From positions 1 through 7,365 of the forward strand of contig JAKLDX010000048.1 in NCBI GenBank assembly GCA_022703295.1: DNA of 7,365 bases. Direction: 5' to 3'. The DNA comes from Candidatus Omnitrophota bacterium (GTDB lineage Bacteria; Omnitrophota; Gorgyraeia; 2-01-FULL-45-10). The notes under the pieces are model-generated. The model was not told the DNA's origin, did no database searches, and worked only from the letters and a program-made list of their open reading frames with translations. Within the stretch, counting starts at the first letter, position 1. Every line of letters begins with the position of its first letter. A program made the position numbers and the translations under genes. Positions 5,583 through 7,365 of the stretch are shown here, in pieces.

Positions 5583-7365
5583 TTACCTTAAGAATAACGC
5601 CAAAAACATTAATACCATGCCGAGAAGGCACCACACCATGTATGTCGGCAGGATACCGTTGTGCAAACGCTGGAACCTGTCCGTGAAAAATAATATCGCC
5701 GCCTTCGAAATATTGTAAATATCCAGCGAACCCGCGTCCTCCTTGCCGTAGATCTGTTTCAATCCGTTGATATCCTTAACTGTGTTATAAAACTCCGTTC
5801 CGGAAACCCTTTCCAGCTTATCGGGGTCTTCTCCGCCGATGAATGTTTCCGTCACCCTGAACTTCGCGGTCCTGAACATCCAATACAAAAGTATGCCCGC
5901 GACTATGCCTACACCTATAAGGACGGTCGCGGCAACCGGCGCCCATGTTCCGATAAAGGCTATCGGCGCCGGCAGAGAAGGTATTATAAATAACGGCAGG
6001 GGAAGCGAGAAACTGAATATACCGAATACGGGGCAGATAACGGCAAGCGCGGCCATAGGGATCAGCATGGCAAAGCCGACCTCTTTAATGTTGTTCAATC
6101 CCCTGTCCATCCTGCCCATGAACACCGCGTGGAGAAGTTTCATGAAACTCGCTATCGTCAACGCGCTGCCAAACATGGCGCATGAAAGCCATATTATCCA
6201 CATCGGGTTATTCCTGCTACCGAGCTCTATGATGCTCTGGTATATCATCCATTTCGACACGAAGCCGTTGAAAGGCGGGATACCGGATATGGACAGCGAC
6301 GCGATAAGGAAACAGGCAAAAGTGACGGGCATGAATTTCGAAAGTCCGCCGAGCTTCGAGAGGTCCGTGGTATCCGTCCTCTTCTCGACCGCGCCCGCGC
6401 CCATGAAGAGGCATGCTTTATATACGGCGTTATTTATCATATGAAAAAGGGCGCCGGCTATGCCTATGGCGCTGCCCGTGCCGATGCCGAGCACCATATA
6501 ACCGACCTGCGAAACGGCGTGATACCCGAGTAGCTTCTTGAAATCATGCTGCACCAATGCCATCATGACAGCCAGAATTATCGTTATCGAACCCACTGCC
6601 AGAAGAATGAAATTTGACACCGGGGACATCTCGAACAGATTAATGGAAGCCCTGGCGAGCAGATATATTCCCAGGAGTTTGTCCAGCGACGCCGGCAGAT
6701 ACGCCGAAACCGGCGTTAGGGCGTCTTCGGCTACATCAGGAAGCCACGAATGCAGTGGCACCGCCCCCGACTTCGCAAAACACGCTATGGCTATCGACAG
6801 AAATGCCAGGTACGGCAGAAAACCGTTAAGCGGTAAATGTACTTTATCCATCGCGAAACTGCCGGTCATCTTCCATAATATCCCTATCCCGAATATCATG
6901 ATGGCGTCGGTGCCGCCTATCATGATCAGTGCTTTCTTTGCCGAAGATGCCGCGCGGTCAGTCCCTTTGATGCTGACCAATAGATACAATATTGCCGCCA
7001 TGAATCCCCAGAATACAAGCAGGGCTATCATATTGTTCGAAAGAGCCACTCCTAGAGCTGCGCCGAGAGCCATCAGGGTATAACCAAAGTACCTTCCGAA
7101 ATTTTTCTGTATAAAACCGCATGAATAAATAGTTACCAGTAGGGCAAAAAAAGCCACTGCCATGGTAATAAAGGCTGACAGGTTATCGGCGATCAGGAAA
7201 GGCCCGGGCCCGAGCATATAAGATGCCGGCCTCTTGCCTGTGAACACCACGATAGAGAGCACAAAAGAAAAAGCTGTGACCGATAGCGCAAATAATTTAA
7301 TGACGGCCCGGGCGCGATCCGGCAGAATAAGGCAAAACAGCCCCGATATCACCGGCAACACCACC
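5583..7365 (-). CDS. NuoL/MrpA-N-like proton-conducting membrane subunit (partial, N-terminus cut by window edge)
   Basis: Large polytopic membrane protein of the NuoL/NuoM/NuoN/MrpA/MrpD antiporter family; about 593 residues lie in the window. The frame is open to the right edge. The first visible helix (VVLPVISGLF...) resembles the usual first helix, so few residues are probably missing. Numbering from the GTG at 7364, family marks are FAKSGAVPLHSWLPD near 196-210 (channel Lys198), DKLLGIYLLAR near 228-238 (Lys229), GYHAVSQVGY near 280-289, LFHMINNAVYKACLF near 306-320 (His308, Lys316) and GFVSKW near 367-372 (Lys371). The segment after about 505 is long and hydrophilic (GGEDPDKLERVSGTEFY..., LDIYN) and ends in a last membrane helix. 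This recalls the lateral-helix extension of NuoL and hydrogenase NuoL-like subunits (inference). The expected TM5 glutamate (FWE) reads FWG, Gly120. It sits first in the visible operon, 2 nt before the MbhD/E-like gene. It occupies the place of the MrpA N-terminal domain but is not fused to the MrpA C-terminal part. The family is certain; the exact subunit name is not. Confidence 0.9.
   Translation of the reverse strand, partial: VVLPVISGLFCLILPDRARAVIKLFALSVTAFSFVLSIVVFTGKRPASYMLGPGPFLIADNLSAFITMAVAFFALLVTIYSCGFIQKNFGRYFGYTLMALGAALGVALSNNMIALLVFWGFMAAILYLLVSIKGTDRAASSAKKALIMIGGTDAIMIFGIGILWKMTGSFAMDKVHLPLNGFLPYLAFLSIAIACFAKSGAVPLHSWLPDVAEDALTPVSAYLPASLDKLLGIYLLARASINLFEMSPVSNFILLAVGSITIILAVMMALVQHDFKKLLGYHAVSQVGYMVLGIGTGSAIGIAGALFHMINNAVYKACLFMGAGAVEKRTDTTDLSKLGGLSKFMPVTFACFLIASLSISGIPPFNGFVSKWMIYQSIIELGSRNNPMWIIWLSCAMFGSALTIASFMKLLHAVFMGRMDRGLNNIKEVGFAMLIPMAALAVICPVFGIFSFSLPLPLFIIPSLPAPIAFIGTWAPVAATVLIGVGIVAGILLYWMFRTAKFRVTETFIGGEDPDKLERVSGTEFYNTVKDINGLKQIYGKEDAGSLDIYNISKAAILFFTDRFQRLHNGILPTYMVWCLLGMVLMFLALFLR

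Noticed and set aside
5839..6444. 201-codon plus-strand reading frame
   Set aside because: Antisense to the NuoL-like gene; its hydrophobic character mirrors the membrane-coding strand and no family motif is seen.
6538..7083. 181-codon plus-strand reading frame
   Set aside because: Antisense shadow of the NuoL-like gene without domain motifs or a convincing ribosome binding site.
5583..7365. Respiratory complex I subunit L (nuoL) as the identity of the first gene
   Set aside because: It is followed by MbhD/E, MnhB-G, HycF and HycI genes, not nuoM/nuoN; the context and the FWG change point to a hydrogenase/Mrp-type NuoL-like subunit.
1..7365. Stand-alone Na+/H+ antiporter (mnh) operon for pH or salt homeostasis
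   Set aside because: MrpA is split and the operon continues without a gap into an iron-sulfur hydrogenase subunit and a hydrogenase maturation protease.

Overview
The window is one densely packed, single-direction operon fragment. Ten genes, all on the minus strand, run from the right edge to the left edge, so transcription enters at about 7365 and leaves at 1. Neighbouring genes overlap by 4 to 14 nt or are separated by at most 14 nt. There is no gene-free stretch, and I see no promoter, terminator, RNA gene, repeat array or mobile element. Both end genes are cut by the window edges.

In transcription order, the right and centre (7365 to 1579) encode a complete Mrp/Mnh-type multisubunit cation/proton antiporter: a NuoL/MrpA-N-like proton-channel subunit (cut at its N-terminus), a fused MbhD-MbhE-like protein (the C-terminal part of MrpA as a separate gene), MnhB, MnhC (NuoK-like), MnhD (NuoN/NuoM-like), MnhE, MnhF and MnhG. 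A small soluble PhoU-like protein follows (1576-983). The last two genes mark the operon as a hydrogenase operon: a HycF/HyfH-type two-[4Fe-4S] subunit of energy-converting hydrogenases (968-348), and the N-terminal 120 residues of a HycI-type [NiFe]-hydrogenase maturation protease (361-1). The protease starts at a TTG codon with a strong ribosome binding site.

Together these genes are best read as the membrane arm and accessory part of an Mrp-coupled, group 4 (Mbh/Mfh/FHL-like) [NiFe] hydrogenase. Electrons pass through the HycF-like subunit to or from a NiFe catalytic pair, and the energy is coupled to H+ or Na+ movement through the Mrp module. The catalytic small and large subunits and the NuoH-like anchor are not in the window. 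They are expected just outside it, most likely upstream (beyond 7365).

The organism is most likely an anaerobic, fermentative or H2-cycling bacterium. GC content looks intermediate, isoleucine is often encoded by ATA, and Shine-Dalgarno-coupled starts are common. The subunit order A-A'-B-C-D-E-F-G is that of bacterial mnh operons, not the E-F-G-first order of Pyrococcus mbh. An uncultured lineage such as Omnitrophota would fit, but that is a weak guess from general flavour, not a demonstrated assignment.
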